Assembly (NCBI GenBank): GCA_030645955.1
Contig: JAUSMR010000076.1
Span: forward strand, 1-64,000
Length of the DNA stretch: 64,000 bases
Direction of reading: 5' to 3'
From: Gallionella sp.
GTDB taxonomy: Bacteria > Pseudomonadota > Gammaproteobacteria > Burkholderiales > Gallionellaceae
Part shown: one piece after another, positions 40,225 through 49,839 of the stretch
Numbering within the stretch: position 1 is the first letter of the stretch
How the letters are laid out: every line of letters starts with the position of its first letter
Translations under genes and position numbers: made by a program
Notes under the pieces: generated by a model
Database searches by the model: none
Told to the model about the DNA's origin: nothing
The model's input: the letters and a program-made list of their open reading frames with translations, nothing else

Positions 40225-41292
40225 ATGCAAGGAGCATTCGCGCAGCAAAAGAAACTCATCGTCATCGCACTGGCTGCGGCTATCGCATTGCCTGTATCGG
40301 CATTGGCCGACAATGCCAACTTCACGTTCTACGGCAAGATCAACGTCGATGTCGAATCCGTCAAGAGCGACAAAGTTGCAACCCCGGCGACGACTGCCAC
40401 CAGTTTGTTTCGTCTGCAATCCAACGCTTCACGCTTTGGATTCAAGGGCAGCGAGGACCTCGGGGATGGTTTGCAAGCCATTTACCAATTCGAGGCACAG
40501 ATCGACTCTGTAAACGACAAAAATGCGAAGGTGCCATTCAACGGGATTCGCAACAGCCAGATCGGTTTGAAGGGTAGCTTCGGCACCGTGTTTGCCGGTA
40601 ACTGGGATACGCCTTACAAGTTGGTTCACAACAAGATCGAGCTGTTCGACAACACCACCGTGTTTTCGGCAATTCAACTGGTTGGTGTGACCGGCAATGG
40701 CAAGAATTTCAACACCCGCCAAAACAACGCGATCCAATACTGGTCACCAAACCTCAGCGGCTTTACCGTTCAGGGTTCTTACGCTCTGGATTCCGCAAAA
40801 ACAGCAGCAGACAACAAGCCCGCAATGTCGCTGTCCGGGGCATACGAAAACGACATGCTGTATGCCGGTCTCGGCTATGAAAGCCGCCTTGATCAAACCA
40901 GCAAAACCAAGCATGACACCGCTACGCGTTTGCTTGGCGCATTCAAGTTCCCAAATGGACAGGTCGGCATCATGATGGAAAGCATATCCATTGCCAAGAC
41001 AACCACCACCACAGCCAAGCAAAACAATATGGAATTGGCTGTTTCCTACAAGATCGGCAGCAGCAATCTGGGGGCTTTCCTGGCGAAGAACGGCAACTAT
41101 AACGGTGCAACGAACACCGGTGCTCAGCAACTTTCCCTGCGTTACGGTTACGGTTTCTCCAAGCGTACCGAGCTGTATGCTGCCTACACTTCACTCACGA
41201 ATGATACGAGTGCCAACTATGGCTTCTATACGGGCTCAGCAGCAGGCTCCAAGTTGACCGGCCTGGGCTTGGGCATGATCCACTCGTTCTGA
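40225..41292 (+). CDS. Gram-negative porin, phosphate-starvation type by context
   Basis: The 355-residue precursor has a clear signal peptide (MQGAFAQQKKLIVIALAAAIALPVSALAD) and then the trimeric-porin beta-barrel pattern. This includes NFTFYGKINVDVES, SRFGFKGSEDLGDGLQAIYQFEAQ and FGTVFAGNWDTPYK near 125, with a C-terminal Phe (GLGMIHSF) for BAM recognition. The ATG at 40225 is favoured over one five codons upstream because GGGAG stands nine bases before it. The double Pho box in front and pstSCAB behind suggest a PhoE/OprP-like role in phosphate entry. Ion selectivity is inferred only. Confidence 0.88.
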   Translation: MQGAFAQQKKLIVIALAAAIALPVSALADNANFTFYGKINVDVESVKSDKVATPATTATSLFRLQSNASRFGFKGSEDLGDGLQAIYQFEAQIDSVNDKNAKVPFNGIRNSQIGLKGSFGTVFAGNWDTPYKLVHNKIELFDNTTVFSAIQLVGVTGNGKNFNTRQNNAIQYWSPNLSGFTVQGSYALDSAKTAADNKPAMSLSGAYENDMLYAGLGYESRLDQTSKTKHDTATRLLGAFKFPNGQVGIMMESISIAKTTTTTAKQNNMELAVSYKIGSSNLGAFLAKNGNYNGATNTGAQQLSLRYGYGFSKRTELYAAYTSLTNDTSANYGFYTGSAAGSKLTGLGLGMIHSF

Positions 41293-41380
41293 TATGGCAT
41301 GATTGGGGCAGCTTTGTCGAAAACAACCAGCCGCCGTATAGATTTTCCTGGTTCCCCCTGGGTAGCAATACCCGTTTTAC

Positions 41381-41407
41381 AGAGGCAGGCAACTGCCTCT
41401 TTTTTTA
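41381..41407 (+). terminator. Rho-independent terminator after porin gene
   Basis: GAGGCAG-GCAA-CTGCCTC followed by a run of seven T, about 90 bases past the porin stop. It separates the porin transcript from pstSCAB. Confidence 0.85.
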
Positions 41408-41416
41408 CTCTGAACT

Positions 41417-41471
41417 CTGTCACTTGAATCTGCGGCGCATAAAACAATCCAGAGTGTAATAATTGTGTCAT
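41417..41471 (+). promoter_or_regulatory. Possible PhoB half-sites upstream of pstS
   Basis: Isolated heptamers CTGTCAC (41417) and GTGTCAT (41465) match the PhoB half-site, but flanking heptamers at 11-base spacing are poor. PhoB control of pst is expected from the family; the sites here are weak. Confidence 0.35.
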
Positions 41472-41563
41472 ATAAAACACTTAACATACATTCCGCAATA
41501 AACGTTGTTGGTTTCAATGCGCCCCAAAAGCAACTGCAACACACTTAAAACTATGGAGATACT

Positions 41564-42613
41564 ATGAACAGCAAACTCAAGCAACGTATCGTCAGCATCG
41601 CTGCCGCCGCTGTGGTGGCTTATGCCGGCGCAAGCCAGGCAGTCAACATCACCGGCGCCGGCGCGACCTTCCCTTACCCGATTTATGCAAAATGGGCAGA
41701 AGCATACAAGGCTCAAACCGGCGTTGAGATGAATTACCAGTCCATCGGTTCAGGCGGCGGCATCAAGCAAATCCAGGCCAAGACCGTGGACTTCGGCGCA
41801 TCCGACGCCCCGTTGAATTCGAATGAATTGGCGCTCGGCGGTTTGACCCAGTTCCCGACCGTGGTCGGTGGTGTGGTACCGGTTGTCAATGTCGCTGGCG
41901 TCGCACCCGGTCAACTGAAGCTGGACAGCAAAGTGTTGGTCGATATCTACATGGGTAAGATCACCAAGTGGAACGACCCGCGCATCGCCGCTGACAACGC
42001 AGGCCTGACCCTGCCGGACCAAACGATTACTGTAGTGCACCGCGCCGACGGTTCCGGCACAACCTTCATCTTCACTACCTATCTGTCGCAAGTCAGCCTG
42101 GACTGGAAGCGTAGCGTGGGTGGCGACAAAGCCGTGTCCTGGCCCGTAGGCACTGGCGGCAAGGGTAACGAAGGCGTCGCCTCCTATGTGCAACGCATCA
42201 AGAATTCCATCGGTTATGTGGAATACGCCTACGCACTGCAGAACAAGATGGCCTACACCCAACTGAAGAACCGCGACGGTCAGTTCGTCTCGCCCAGTGA
42301 CACCAGCTTCAAGGCTGCCGCCGCGAACGCAAAGTGGGACAAGGACAACGGCTTCAACGAGATTCTAACCAACGAGCCGGGCAAGGATAGCTGGCCGATC
42401 ACCGGCGCCACCTTCATCCTGATCCATAAGTCGCCGGAAAAGGTGGAAAACGCCAAAGAAGTGTTGAAGTTCTTCGACTGGGCCTACACCAGCGGCGGCA
42501 AGCTGGCTTCCGATCTGGATTATGTGCCGCTGCCTGCCAACGTCGTGACAATGATCCGCGATGCATGGAAAGCGCAAATCAAGGACGCATCCGGCACACC
42601 GTTAATGAAATAA
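41564..42613 (+). CDS. pstS: Periplasmic phosphate-binding protein PstS
   Basis: The 349-residue protein has a Sec signal peptide (KQRIVSIAAAAVVAYAGASQA) and the PstS core. Phosphate-binding segments are visible at ITGAGATFPYPIYAKW, NYQSIGSGGGIKQI, VDFGASDAPL and VHRADGSGTTFIFTTYLS. It delivers phosphate to the PstCAB importer and also takes part in PhoR-PhoU phosphate sensing. A stem-loop follows before pstC, which commonly keeps PstS in excess over the membrane subunits. Confidence 0.96.
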   Translation: MNSKLKQRIVSIAAAAVVAYAGASQAVNITGAGATFPYPIYAKWAEAYKAQTGVEMNYQSIGSGGGIKQIQAKTVDFGASDAPLNSNELALGGLTQFPTVVGGVVPVVNVAGVAPGQLKLDSKVLVDIYMGKITKWNDPRIAADNAGLTLPDQTITVVHRADGSGTTFIFTTYLSQVSLDWKRSVGGDKAVSWPVGTGGKGNEGVASYVQRIKNSIGYVEYAYALQNKMAYTQLKNRDGQFVSPSDTSFKAAAANAKWDKDNGFNEILTNEPGKDSWPITGATFILIHKSPEKVENAKEVLKFFDWAYTSGGKLASDLDYVPLPANVVTMIRDAWKAQIKDASGTPLMK

Positions 42614-42637
42614 GCTGGCACGACTAAGTTATAATCT

Positions 42638-42667
42638 CGGGGGTTCACAGCCCCCGTTATATTTTTT
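42638..42667 (+). terminator. Intercistronic stem-loop between pstS and pstC
   Basis: CGGGGG-TTCACAG-CCCCCG followed by TTATATTTTTT. It resembles a terminator or attenuator and lies 25 bases past the pstS stop and 20 bases before pstC. Partial termination or mRNA protection would raise PstS relative to PstCAB. Confidence 0.7.
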
Positions 42668-42688
42668 ACCCCTTGAGAATTTGTAACT

Positions 42689-43654
42689 ATGCCGACGATG
42701 TTTTTACGCGAAGCGCGCCTTAAACGGCAAACCGTGTTTGACCTGCTATTCCGCAGCCTGACACGCGTCTCCGCAATTGCCGTGCTGGTTTTGCTCGCTG
42801 CAATTATCATTTCGCTAATCATGGGCAGTATGCCCGCCATCCGCGCATTCGGCTTCGGCTTTCTGATCAGCTCCGAATGGGATCCGGTCAAAGACCAATT
42901 CGGCGCGCTGATCCCCATCGTCGGCACGCTGGTCACCTCCGCTATCGCATTGTTAATCGCCATTCCGGTCAGCTTCGGCATTGCAATTTTCCTCACCGAA
43001 CTGTCGCCGCGCATTCTGCGCCGCCCGCTCGGCGTCGCCATCGAGCTGCTGGCGGGCATTCCCAGCATCATCTACGGCATGTGGGGGCTGTTCGTGTTCG
43101 CCCCGCTGTTTGCCGATTACATCGAGCCCTGGCTCAACGACCATCTCGGCACGATGTCTTACATCGGCCCGTTCTTCTCCGGCCCTCCGATGGGTATCGG
43201 AATACTCACTGCCAGCATCATTCTCTCCATCATGATCATCCCGTTTATCGCATCAGTGATGCGCGATGTGTTCGAGGTGGTGCCAACCCTGCTGAAGGAA
43301 TCTGCCTATGGCCTTGGTGCTACCACATGGGAAGTGTTATGGAACGTCGTGATACCCTACACCAAAGTGGGTGTGGCAGGCGGCATCATGCTGGGACTGG
43401 GGCGTGCGCTCGGTGAAACAATGGCCGTCACCTTCGTCATCGGCAATGCCCACGAGCTGAGCAAGTCCCTGTTAATGCCGGGCAACAGCATTTCATCGGC
43501 TCTCGCCAATGAATTCACCGAAGCATTCGGCGAGCTATACACCGCTTCCCTGATCGAGCTCGGCCTGATCCTGTTTTTCATCACCTTCGTGGTCTTGTCG
43601 CTCGCGCGCTACATGCTCTATAAACTCGGGCAGCGTGAAGGCCAGACCACATAA
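42689..43654 (+). CDS. pstC: Phosphate ABC transporter permease PstC
   Basis: PstC is one of the two inner-membrane permease subunits of the high-affinity phosphate importer. The 321-residue protein has six to seven helices. The ABC-permease coupling motif is [22 protein letters not shown] near residue 205, and [22 protein letters not shown] near 232. [21 protein letters not shown] near 115 is typical of PstC. pstA follows after about 20 bases. Confidence 0.95.
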   Translation: MPTMFLREARLKRQTVFDLLFRSLTRVSAIAVLVLLAAIIISLIMGSMPAIRAFGFGFLISSEWDPVKDQFGALIPIVGTLVTSAIALLIAIPVSFGIAIFLTELSPRILRRPLGVAIELLAGIPSIIYGMWGLFVFAPLFADYIEPWLNDHLGTMSYIGPFFSGPPMGIGILTASIILSIMIIPFIASVMRDVFEVVPTLLKESAYGLGATTWEVLWNVVIPYTKVGVAGGIMLGLGRALGETMAVTFVIGNAHELSKSLLMPGNSISSALANEFTEAFGELYTASLIELGLILFFITFVVLSLARYMLYKLGQREGQTT

Positions 43655-43674
43655 CAAGCGACTTCGTGGACATC

Positions 43675-44520
43675 ATGCTGACCCTTTATACACGCCGCCG
43701 CATCATCAACGCTATCGGACTCGCCATTTCGATACTGGCGATGCTGTTCGGCCTGTTCTGGCTGTGCTGGATATTATGGACGCTGCTGGAGCACGGACTG
43801 CCCGCGCTTGGCCCTGTTGTGTTCACGCAAATGACCCCGCCACCGGGCAGTTCCGGCGGCCTGCTCAACGCCATTGCCGGCAGCCTGGCAATGACGCTGG
43901 TTGGCACGCTGATCGGCACGCCCATCGGGATTCTGGCCGGAACTTATCTGGCTGAATTCGGCCAGCGCGGCTGGCTGGCGCCGGTCACACGCTTCATCAA
44001 TGACGTGCTGCTCTCCGCCCCCTCGATCGTGATCGGCCTGTTCGTGTATGAAGTCTATGTCGTTCACGTCAAACACTTCTCAGGTTGGGCGGGCGCGCTG
44101 GCGTTATCCATTATCGTTATTCCCATCGTCATCCGCACCACCGAAAACATGCTGCGCCTGGTGCCAACCACGCTGCGCGAAGCGGCTGCGGCGCTCGGTG
44201 CGCCGCAATGGAAAATCATCAACTTTATTACCCTGCGCGCCGCGCGTGCCGGAATCATCACCGGCGTGATGCTGGCCATCGCGCGCATCAGCGGTGAAAC
44301 CGCACCGCTGCTGTTCACCGCGCTGAACAACCAGTTCTGGAGCAGCAACATGGACCAGCCGATGGCCAATTTGCCGGTAGTGATTTTCCAGTTCGCCATG
44401 AGCCCGTATGAAGACTGGCAAAAACTGGCATGGGCAGGCGCATTGCTGATCACCTTAAGCGTGCTGACGCTGAATATTCTGGCCCGCGTGCTGTTCCGGC
44501 AAAGCGCCACAACACATTAA
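43675..44520 (+). CDS. pstA: Phosphate ABC transporter permease PstA
   Basis: The 281-residue permease partner of PstC begins [23 protein letters not shown] three codons upstream (43666) is an alternative start. The coupling motif [49 protein letters not shown] is well conserved near residues 170-215. Other PstA marks are [36 protein letters not shown]. It lies between pstC and pstB in the usual order. Confidence 0.95.
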   Translation: MLTLYTRRRIINAIGLAISILAMLFGLFWLCWILWTLLEHGLPALGPVVFTQMTPPPGSSGGLLNAIAGSLAMTLVGTLIGTPIGILAGTYLAEFGQRGWLAPVTRFINDVLLSAPSIVIGLFVYEVYVVHVKHFSGWAGALALSIIVIPIVIRTTENMLRLVPTTLREAAAALGAPQWKIINFITLRAARAGIITGVMLAIARISGETAPLLFTALNNQFWSSNMDQPMANLPVVIFQFAMSPYEDWQKLAWAGALLITLSVLTLNILARVLFRQSATTH

Positions 44521-44545
44521 ACCTGGTCATTAACAAGGCTCGCAA

Positions 44546-45334
44546 ATGAACGCTGAAAATACCGCCAATCCAAAAATAATCGTCCCAAAAATAGTTGTCA
44601 ACGACCTTAATTTTTATTACGGGGACTACCGCGCGCTCAAAGACATCAACCTGAGCATCACCGAAAAAATGGTGACCTCATTCATCGGCCCGTCCGGTTG
44701 CGGCAAATCCACGCTGTTGCGCACCTTCAACCGCATGTATCAGCTCTATCCCAAGCAGAAAGCCACGGGGGAAGTTCTGCTGGACGGCGCGAACATTCTT
44801 GACAAAAAACAGGACCTGAACATGCTGCGCTCCAAGATCGGCATGGTGTTCCAGAAGCCCACTCCGTTCCCGATGTCGATTTATGACAATATCGCGTTTG
44901 GCGTAAAGCTCTACGAAAGCCTCAACAAGAATGACATGGATGAGCGTGTGGAATGGGCATTGCGCAAAGCCGCGCTGTGGACCGAAGCCAAGGACAAACT
45001 TAAGCAAAGCGGCACCAGCCTGTCCGGCGGCCAGCAACAGCGCCTGTGCATCGCGCGCGCCATCGCCGTCAAGCCGCAAATTCTGCTGCTGGATGAACCG
45101 ACCTCGGCGCTCGACCCGATTTCCACCGCGCATATCGAAAAGCTGATCGACGAACTGAAGGAAGACTTCACCATCGTCATCGTCACGCACAACATGCAGC
45201 AAGCCGCGCGCGTCTCCGATTACACCGCCTATATGTATCTGGGGGATTTGATCGAGTTCGGCGACACCAGCACGGTATTCACCAATCCGAAGCGCAAGGA
45301 AACTGAAGACTACATTACCGGAAGGTTCGGATAA
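44546..45334 (+). CDS. pstB: Phosphate ABC transporter ATP-binding protein PstB
   Basis: PstB energises phosphate import. The 262-residue ATPase has Walker [19 protein letters not shown] near residue 48, Q-loop [17 protein letters not shown] near 97, signature [17 protein letters not shown] near 155, Walker [13 protein letters not shown] near 177 and the switch His in [13 protein letters not shown]. No phoU or phoBR gene follows before the terminator at 45472, so the Pho regulators must lie elsewhere. Confidence 0.97.
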   Translation: MNAENTANPKIIVPKIVVNDLNFYYGDYRALKDINLSITEKMVTSFIGPSGCGKSTLLRTFNRMYQLYPKQKATGEVLLDGANILDKKQDLNMLRSKIGMVFQKPTPFPMSIYDNIAFGVKLYESLNKNDMDERVEWALRKAALWTEAKDKLKQSGTSLSGGQQQRLCIARAIAVKPQILLLDEPTSALDPISTAHIEKLIDELKEDFTIVIVTHNMQQAARVSDYTAYMYLGDLIEFGDTSTVFTNPKRKETEDYITGRFG

Positions 45335-45369
45335 GCCTCATTCCGATTCTAGATCAAACGTGCATTCTT

Positions 45370-45421
45370 GTAGGGCGGTCTATGCCCGCCGGATCAAGTT
45401 GTCGGGCGCAGCCCGACCTAC
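45370..45421. repeat. GTAG...CTAC element with two different hairpins
   Basis: Unlike other copies, the left half forms GGCGGTCTATGCCCGCC and the right half GTCGGGCGCAGCCCGAC, so two non-complementary hairpins are enclosed by GTAG and CTAC ends. It looks like a composite of two subfamilies. Confidence 0.7.
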
Positions 45422-45471
45422 GGATTGTTATGCTTTTAAAATGAAAATGAAATCACAGAACAAGTGCAGTA

Positions 45472-45499
45472 AAAAAGCCCGGCTTGTTCCGGGCTTTTT
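45472..45499. terminator. Bidirectional terminator between pstB and the glycine-zipper gene
   Basis: AAAAAGCCCGG-CTTGTT-CCGGGCTTTTT is symmetric, so it can end both the plus-strand pst transcript and the minus-strand glycine-zipper transcript. Confidence 0.88.
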
Positions 45500-45522
45500 G
45501 TTACCGCTTCACGACAACCGGC

Positions 45523-45999
45523 TCAACGCTGATCTTCGATGACGTTGATTCGAATGCGGACAGTCGGGCCCGGCTGATAAGGCAGGGTAGTGGTGATGTC
45601 CTGATCTTTGTAGCGATAGACGACGCGATAACCCTTGATGGCTTCGCGGCCGGTTTCAACTTCGCTGCAACGTTCCACTTGCTGGGTTTGCGGTTGACCC
45701 GAGCTGGCGGCGCGGTCGCCAGCCACTGCGCCAGCGACACCTCCCGCTACAGTCGCAATTTTCTTGCCGGTACCATCACCGATCTGGCTGCCTATCAGCG
45801 CTCCCGCCACACCACCGACGACCGCGCCGCCGACGGAATGTTTGGGTGCGACCGGCACGGTTTCCATCCGGCATTTCGGTTCGGTAACAAGTTCGTAAAT
45901 CGGCGTACTGGAAACCACCCGCGCGGTATCGACAAAATCCGCCGCATAAGCGCTCCCGCACAAAAAAATCATGCCCGCCACCCAAAAGCAATTCTTCAT
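45523..45999 (-). CDS. Glycine-zipper 2TM-domain outer envelope protein
   Basis: From the ATG at 45999, preceded by GGAGGAT, the 158-residue precursor has a signal peptide (MKNCFWVAGMIFLCGSAYAA). The glycine-zipper follows: SVGGAVVGGVAGALIGSQIGDG, then KIATVAGGVAGAVAGDRAAS. The C-terminal part GYRVVYRYKDQDITTTLPYQPG is typical of the RcsF/SlyB-like 2TM-glycine-zipper envelope family. No lipobox Cys is at the cleavage site. Function in the envelope is not known for this member. Confidence 0.82.
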   Translation of the reverse strand: MKNCFWVAGMIFLCGSAYAADFVDTARVVSSTPIYELVTEPKCRMETVPVAPKHSVGGAVVGGVAGALIGSQIGDGTGKKIATVAGGVAGAVAGDRAASSGQPQTQQVERCSEVETGREAIKGYRVVYRYKDQDITTTLPYQPGPTVRIRINVIEDQR

Positions 46000-46114
46000 T
46001 TTCCATCCTCCTCGAAAGTTCCCGTCAAGCACGGAACATGGATAAGACCCACCATTCGCCCGCGCGTTCAAAAAATTTCAAAATGCCGATGGTGCCAATT
46101 CCGGGAATAATCGT

Positions 46115-46753
46115 TCAAATGGCCCGTTTACGATGCCGTATCATCTCACTCAGTGCGGGAAGCAGGGAAATCACGATGATGCCGAGGATCATCAGCGTGA
46201 GGTTGTTCTTGATGACCGGGATGTTGCCGAAAAAATAGCCCGCCACGGTGAGGCTGCCGATCCACGCCACACTGCCCAGAGCGCTGAACAGCATGAACAG
46301 GCGGTAGCGCATCAGCCCGACGCCCGCCACGAACGGCGCGAAGGTGCGAATAATCGGTAAAAAACGCGCGAACATGATGGTCTTGCCGCCATGCTTCTCA
46401 TAGAAGGCATGGGTCTTGTCAATGTGTTCGCGCTTGATGAGTCCATTCGTGCGCTTCAGCAGGCGCATCCCTACCAGCCTGCCAATCCAGTAGTTGGTGT
46501 TGTCGCCACTGAACGCCGCCAGCACCAGCAGCGGCGCAAGCAACTCCAATTGCAACGCGCCCATCCCGCACAGCGCACCCGCCACGAACAGCAGCGAATC
46601 GCCGGGCAGAAAGGGGGTAACCACCAGCCCGGTTTCGCAATAGATGATCAGGAACAGGATGGCATACACCCACATGCCGTGCTCTTGGGTAAGCGCCAGC
46701 AGGTGAGCATCCAGATGCAGAACAATATCGATGAATGCAGTGAGCAAATCCAT
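46115..46753 (-). CDS. DedA/SNARE-associated family membrane protein
   Basis: The 212-residue polytopic protein has the DedA motifs FLIIYCETGLVVTPFLPGDSLLFVAGAL (residues about 33-60), then GDNTNYWIGRLVG near 83 and FARFLPIIRTFAPFVAGVGLMRY near 127. The family is conserved in nearly all bacteria; some members flip undecaprenyl phosphate or phosphatidylethanolamine. Which applies here is not visible. It follows secF by three bases on the same strand, so cotranscription with yajC-secDF is likely. Confidence 0.9.
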   Translation of the reverse strand: MDLLTAFIDIVLHLDAHLLALTQEHGMWVYAILFLIIYCETGLVVTPFLPGDSLLFVAGALCGMGALQLELLAPLLVLAAFSGDNTNYWIGRLVGMRLLKRTNGLIKREHIDKTHAFYEKHGGKTIMFARFLPIIRTFAPFVAGVGLMRYRLFMLFSALGSVAWIGSLTVAGYFFGNIPVIKNNLTLMILGIIVISLLPALSEMIRHRKRAI

Positions 46754-46756
46754 AAG

Positions 46757-47689
46757 CTATGGAAGAACTTCCTCCGCCTCGGTCTTCTCCGGCTTGATGA
46801 AGTCTTCGCGCGACACACCGAGCATCATCAACAGCGGGCTGGCGACCAGCACTGAGGAATAAATACTGAACAGGATGCCGATAGTGAGTGCCATGGCGAA
46901 ATAATGCAGCGTTTCACCGCCAAGGAACAGCATCGCGCCGACCATCATCTGCGTCGAGCCGTGTGTGATAATGGTGCGCGACATGGTGCGGGTAATTGCA
47001 TTATCGATGATCTCGGCCACTTCGGCCTTGCGCATGGTGCGGAAGTTTTCGCGTATCCGGTCGAACACCACCACCGATTCGTTCACCGAATAACCCAGCA
47101 CCGCCATCACCGCCGCCAGCACGGACAGCGAGAATTCCCATTGAAAAAAGGCAAAGAAGCCGAGAATGATGACCACGTCATGCAGGTTGGCGATGATGGC
47201 GGACAGGCCGAATTTCCATTCGAAGCGCAGCCACAAATAGCCGACAATACCCAGCGACACCAGCAGCAATGCCAGCGCGCCGTTCTCAATCAGATCCTTG
47301 CCGACCTGCGGGCCGACGAATTCCACGCGGCGCATTTCCACACTGGCATCCTGCTTGCGCAGGCCGTCCATCACCTGTTCGCTCAATTTCGCGCCGGCGA
47401 GATTCTGCTTGAGCGGTATCTGAATCAGCACATCGTGGCTGGAACCGAAGTTTTGCACCAACGCATCCGGCAAACCCGTCGCGGCAAGCTGTTCGCGCAT
47501 TTTGGCAAGATCGGCGGGTTGCGTGTAATGCACCTCCATCACCGTGCCGCCGGTAAAATCCACACCGAAATTCAGCCCCTTGGTAGCGAGAAAAAACACC
47601 GCCAAAATAAACGTCACCAGCGAAATAGTAGTGGTGTAGCGTCCATAGCTCATGAACGGGATATCATTTTTGATCTTGAAAAATTCCAT
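46757..47689 (-). CDS. secF: Protein translocase subunit SecF
   Basis: SecF with SecD uses the proton motive force to drive late protein export. The 310-residue protein has six helices, the periplasmic P1 domain, LNFGVDFTGGTVMEVHY near residue 42, and the RND-type motif AVMAVLGYSVNESVVVFDRIREN near 190. It is separated from secD by about 230 bases that hold a MITE-like element. Confidence 0.96.
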   Translation of the reverse strand: MEFFKIKNDIPFMSYGRYTTTISLVTFILAVFFLATKGLNFGVDFTGGTVMEVHYTQPADLAKMREQLAATGLPDALVQNFGSSHDVLIQIPLKQNLAGAKLSEQVMDGLRKQDASVEMRRVEFVGPQVGKDLIENGALALLLVSLGIVGYLWLRFEWKFGLSAIIANLHDVVIILGFFAFFQWEFSLSVLAAVMAVLGYSVNESVVVFDRIRENFRTMRKAEVAEIIDNAITRTMSRTIITHGSTQMMVGAMLFLGGETLHYFAMALTIGILFSIYSSVLVASPLLMMLGVSREDFIKPEKTEAEEVLP

Positions 47690-47722
47690 GTTTTTTGTTC
47701 CTCGTTATTACCCCACTGATAA

Positions 47723-47887
47723 AACCACTAGCCACTCGACTAAGCTGTCACAAAGACGACAGCCAGGTCGCTGGTTATCTCCAACTCTCTCCCCCGCGGT
47801 GGGAGAGAGAGCCATTATCCCCCTCCCGTTTGCGGGATAACCAGCGACCTGGCTGCGGTTGTTTGCAGCCTAGTCGAATGGCTGGTT
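47723..47887. mobile_element. MITE-like element with 52-57 bp terminal inverted repeats
   Basis: The left arm 47723-47779 (AACCACTAGCCACTCGACTA, then AGCTGTCACAAAGACGACAGCC, then AGGTCGCTGGTTATC) is the imperfect inverse of the right arm 47836-47887. Between them is a 56-base core with CTCTCCC/GGGAGAG palindromes. There is no open frame. A diverged end copy lies at 31886. It has inserted between secD and secF inside an operon. Confidence 0.7.
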
Positions 47888-47917
47888 GTCTCACCCAGAG
47901 GGTTAGGGAGAGGGTGT

Positions 47918-49729
47918 TTAGCCTATTGCCACACTAGTCAGCCGTGCCTTGCGCCCATAAATCAGATTCACCAGCGCGCGCGATACCAGCACCGCGCTGA
48001 ACATCGACGTCAGAATACCCAGACACAACACTACCGCGAAGCCCTTGATCGGACCGGAGCCGAACATGAACAACGCAACCCCGGCAATCATGGTGGTGAC
48101 GTTCGAGTCGAGTATGGTGCCGAATGCGCGGTCATATCCGGCATGTATTGCAGCCTGCGGGGTAATGCCGTTGCGCAGTTCTTCGCGGATGCGCTCGTTG
48201 ATCAGCACGTTCGAGTCGATCGCCATCCCCAGCGTCAGCGCGATGCCCGCCATGCCGGGCAAGGTTAGCGTGGCCTGCAGCATGGACAGCAGCGCAACCA
48301 ACAACAGCAGGTTTGCCCCCAGCGCCAGCACGGAAATCGTGCCGAACATCAGGTAGTAACCCACCATGAAAATGGCAATCATGATGAAACCGATTTTGGT
48401 GGAGTCGAAACCGCGGGTAATATTATCTGCCCCCAGGCTGGGGCCGACGGTGCGCTCCTCAATGATTTCCATCGGTGCCGCCAGCGCACCGGCGCGCAGC
48501 AGCAGAGCTGTGTCCTGAGCTTCCTCGGTGCTCATTTGGCCGCTGATCTGGACGCGGCCGCCGCCGATCTCCTCGCGGATGACGGGCGCCGTGACGATTT
48601 CGCCTTTTCCTTTTTCAAACAGGATGATCGCCATGCGCTTGCCGACATTTTCGCGCGTCGCCTCCTTGAACTTGCGCGCGCCCACCCCGTCCAGATTGAT
48701 GTGAACGGCAGCCTCATTGCTGCGGTTGTCGAAACCGGGCTGTGCGTCGTTGATGCGCTCACCGGTCAGTATCACCTGCTTCTTCACCAGCAGCATACGG
48801 CCTTCGCGGTCTTTAAACATCTCGGTGCCGAACGGTGCCGCAGCACCCGGACTGATTTGATGCTCCTCATCCACCATGCGCACCTCCAGCGTGGCGGTGC
48901 GCCCGAGAATATCCTTGGCGCGCGCCGTATCCTGCACACCGGGCAATTGCACCACCACGCGATCTGCGCCCTGTTGCTGGATCACCGGTTCGGCCACTCC
49001 CAGCTCATTCACGCGGTTGCGCAAGGTCAACAGGTTTTGCTGCACGGCTGAATCCTGAATACGCCGTTCGGCTTCCGGCTTGAGCGTCGCCTGCAACAAA
49101 AATTCGCCGCCTGCTTCCTCGTCGTTCAGCGCATATTCTGAAAAACGCTGTTTGATTTCCGCCTCACCCTTGCTGCGCGCTTCGGCATCGCGGAACTTCA
49201 CCAGCAACATATTGCCGTCACGGCTCACGCCGGCATAAGCGACATTCTGCTCACGCAACACGCTGCGAATATCGCCGGTAGCTGCTTCCAGAGCTTTATT
49301 GATTGCGGCCTTCATATCCACTTGCAACAGGAAGTGCACACCGCCGCGCAAATCCAGGCCAAGATACATCGGAAGCGCATTGAGCCTGGTCAGCCACCGC
49401 GGCGAACGCGGCAACAAATTGAGCGCGACCACATAGTCTTCACCCAGATTGCCTGCCAATACATCCTTCGCCTTCAGTTGGCTATCGGTATCGGCAAAGC
49501 GTGCCTTGACGCTGTTGCCGTCCAGAGAGATCACTTCCGGAGCAAGACTGGCCGTCTTCAGAACATTTTCCACACGTTCCAGCAATGCGGTATCCGCTTT
49601 CAAGCTGGAGCGTAACGGCGATACCTGCACTGCGGGCGATTCACCGAAAAAATTCGGCAAGGTGTAAATCAGCCCGGTCAGCAACGCCGCCAGAATCAGC
49701 AGATATTTCCACAATGGATATTGATTCAT
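47918..49729 (-). CDS. secD: Protein translocase subunit SecD
   Basis: SecD is a large RND-type subunit of the SecDF-YajC export complex. The 603-residue protein begins MNQYPLWKYLLILAALLTGL. It has the motif LGLDLRGGVHFLLQVDM near residue 120, the P1 periplasmic domain, and the six-helix RND core. VALLSMLQATLTLPGMAGIALTLGMAIDSNVLINERIREEL near 490 contains the proton-relay Asp. Length is normal. yajC lies about 110 bases upstream. Confidence 0.97.
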   Translation of the reverse strand: MNQYPLWKYLLILAALLTGLIYTLPNFFGESPAVQVSPLRSSLKADTALLERVENVLKTASLAPEVISLDGNSVKARFADTDSQLKAKDVLAGNLGEDYVVALNLLPRSPRWLTRLNALPMYLGLDLRGGVHFLLQVDMKAAINKALEAATGDIRSVLREQNVAYAGVSRDGNMLLVKFRDAEARSKGEAEIKQRFSEYALNDEEAGGEFLLQATLKPEAERRIQDSAVQQNLLTLRNRVNELGVAEPVIQQQGADRVVVQLPGVQDTARAKDILGRTATLEVRMVDEEHQISPGAAAPFGTEMFKDREGRMLLVKKQVILTGERINDAQPGFDNRSNEAAVHINLDGVGARKFKEATRENVGKRMAIILFEKGKGEIVTAPVIREEIGGGRVQISGQMSTEEAQDTALLLRAGALAAPMEIIEERTVGPSLGADNITRGFDSTKIGFIMIAIFMVGYYLMFGTISVLALGANLLLLVALLSMLQATLTLPGMAGIALTLGMAIDSNVLINERIREELRNGITPQAAIHAGYDRAFGTILDSNVTTMIAGVALFMFGSGPIKGFAVVLCLGILTSMFSAVLVSRALVNLIYGRKARLTSVAIG

Positions 49730-49754
49730 TGAAACCTCGATTGATTATGAGAAC

Positions 49755-49834
49755 AGGGACTAGGGGCTGGGGGCTAGGGTTTTGTCCGCTGCGCCAGGTT
49801 TTTCTAGTCCCTGGCCCCTAGTCTCTAGCCCCCC
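49755..49834. repeat. CTAG-rich inverted repeat between secD and yajC
   Basis: The arms AGGGACTAGGGGCTGGGGGC and GCCCCTAGTCTCTAGCCCCC are imperfect inverse copies of a CTAGTCCCTAGCCCC theme. They fill most of the yajC-secD gap within the operon. Confidence 0.65.
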
Positions 49835-49839
49835 AACCC

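Noticed and set aside
42638..42667. Riboswitch between pstS and pstC
   Set aside because: It is a simple hairpin with a T-run and no conserved aptamer-like structure.
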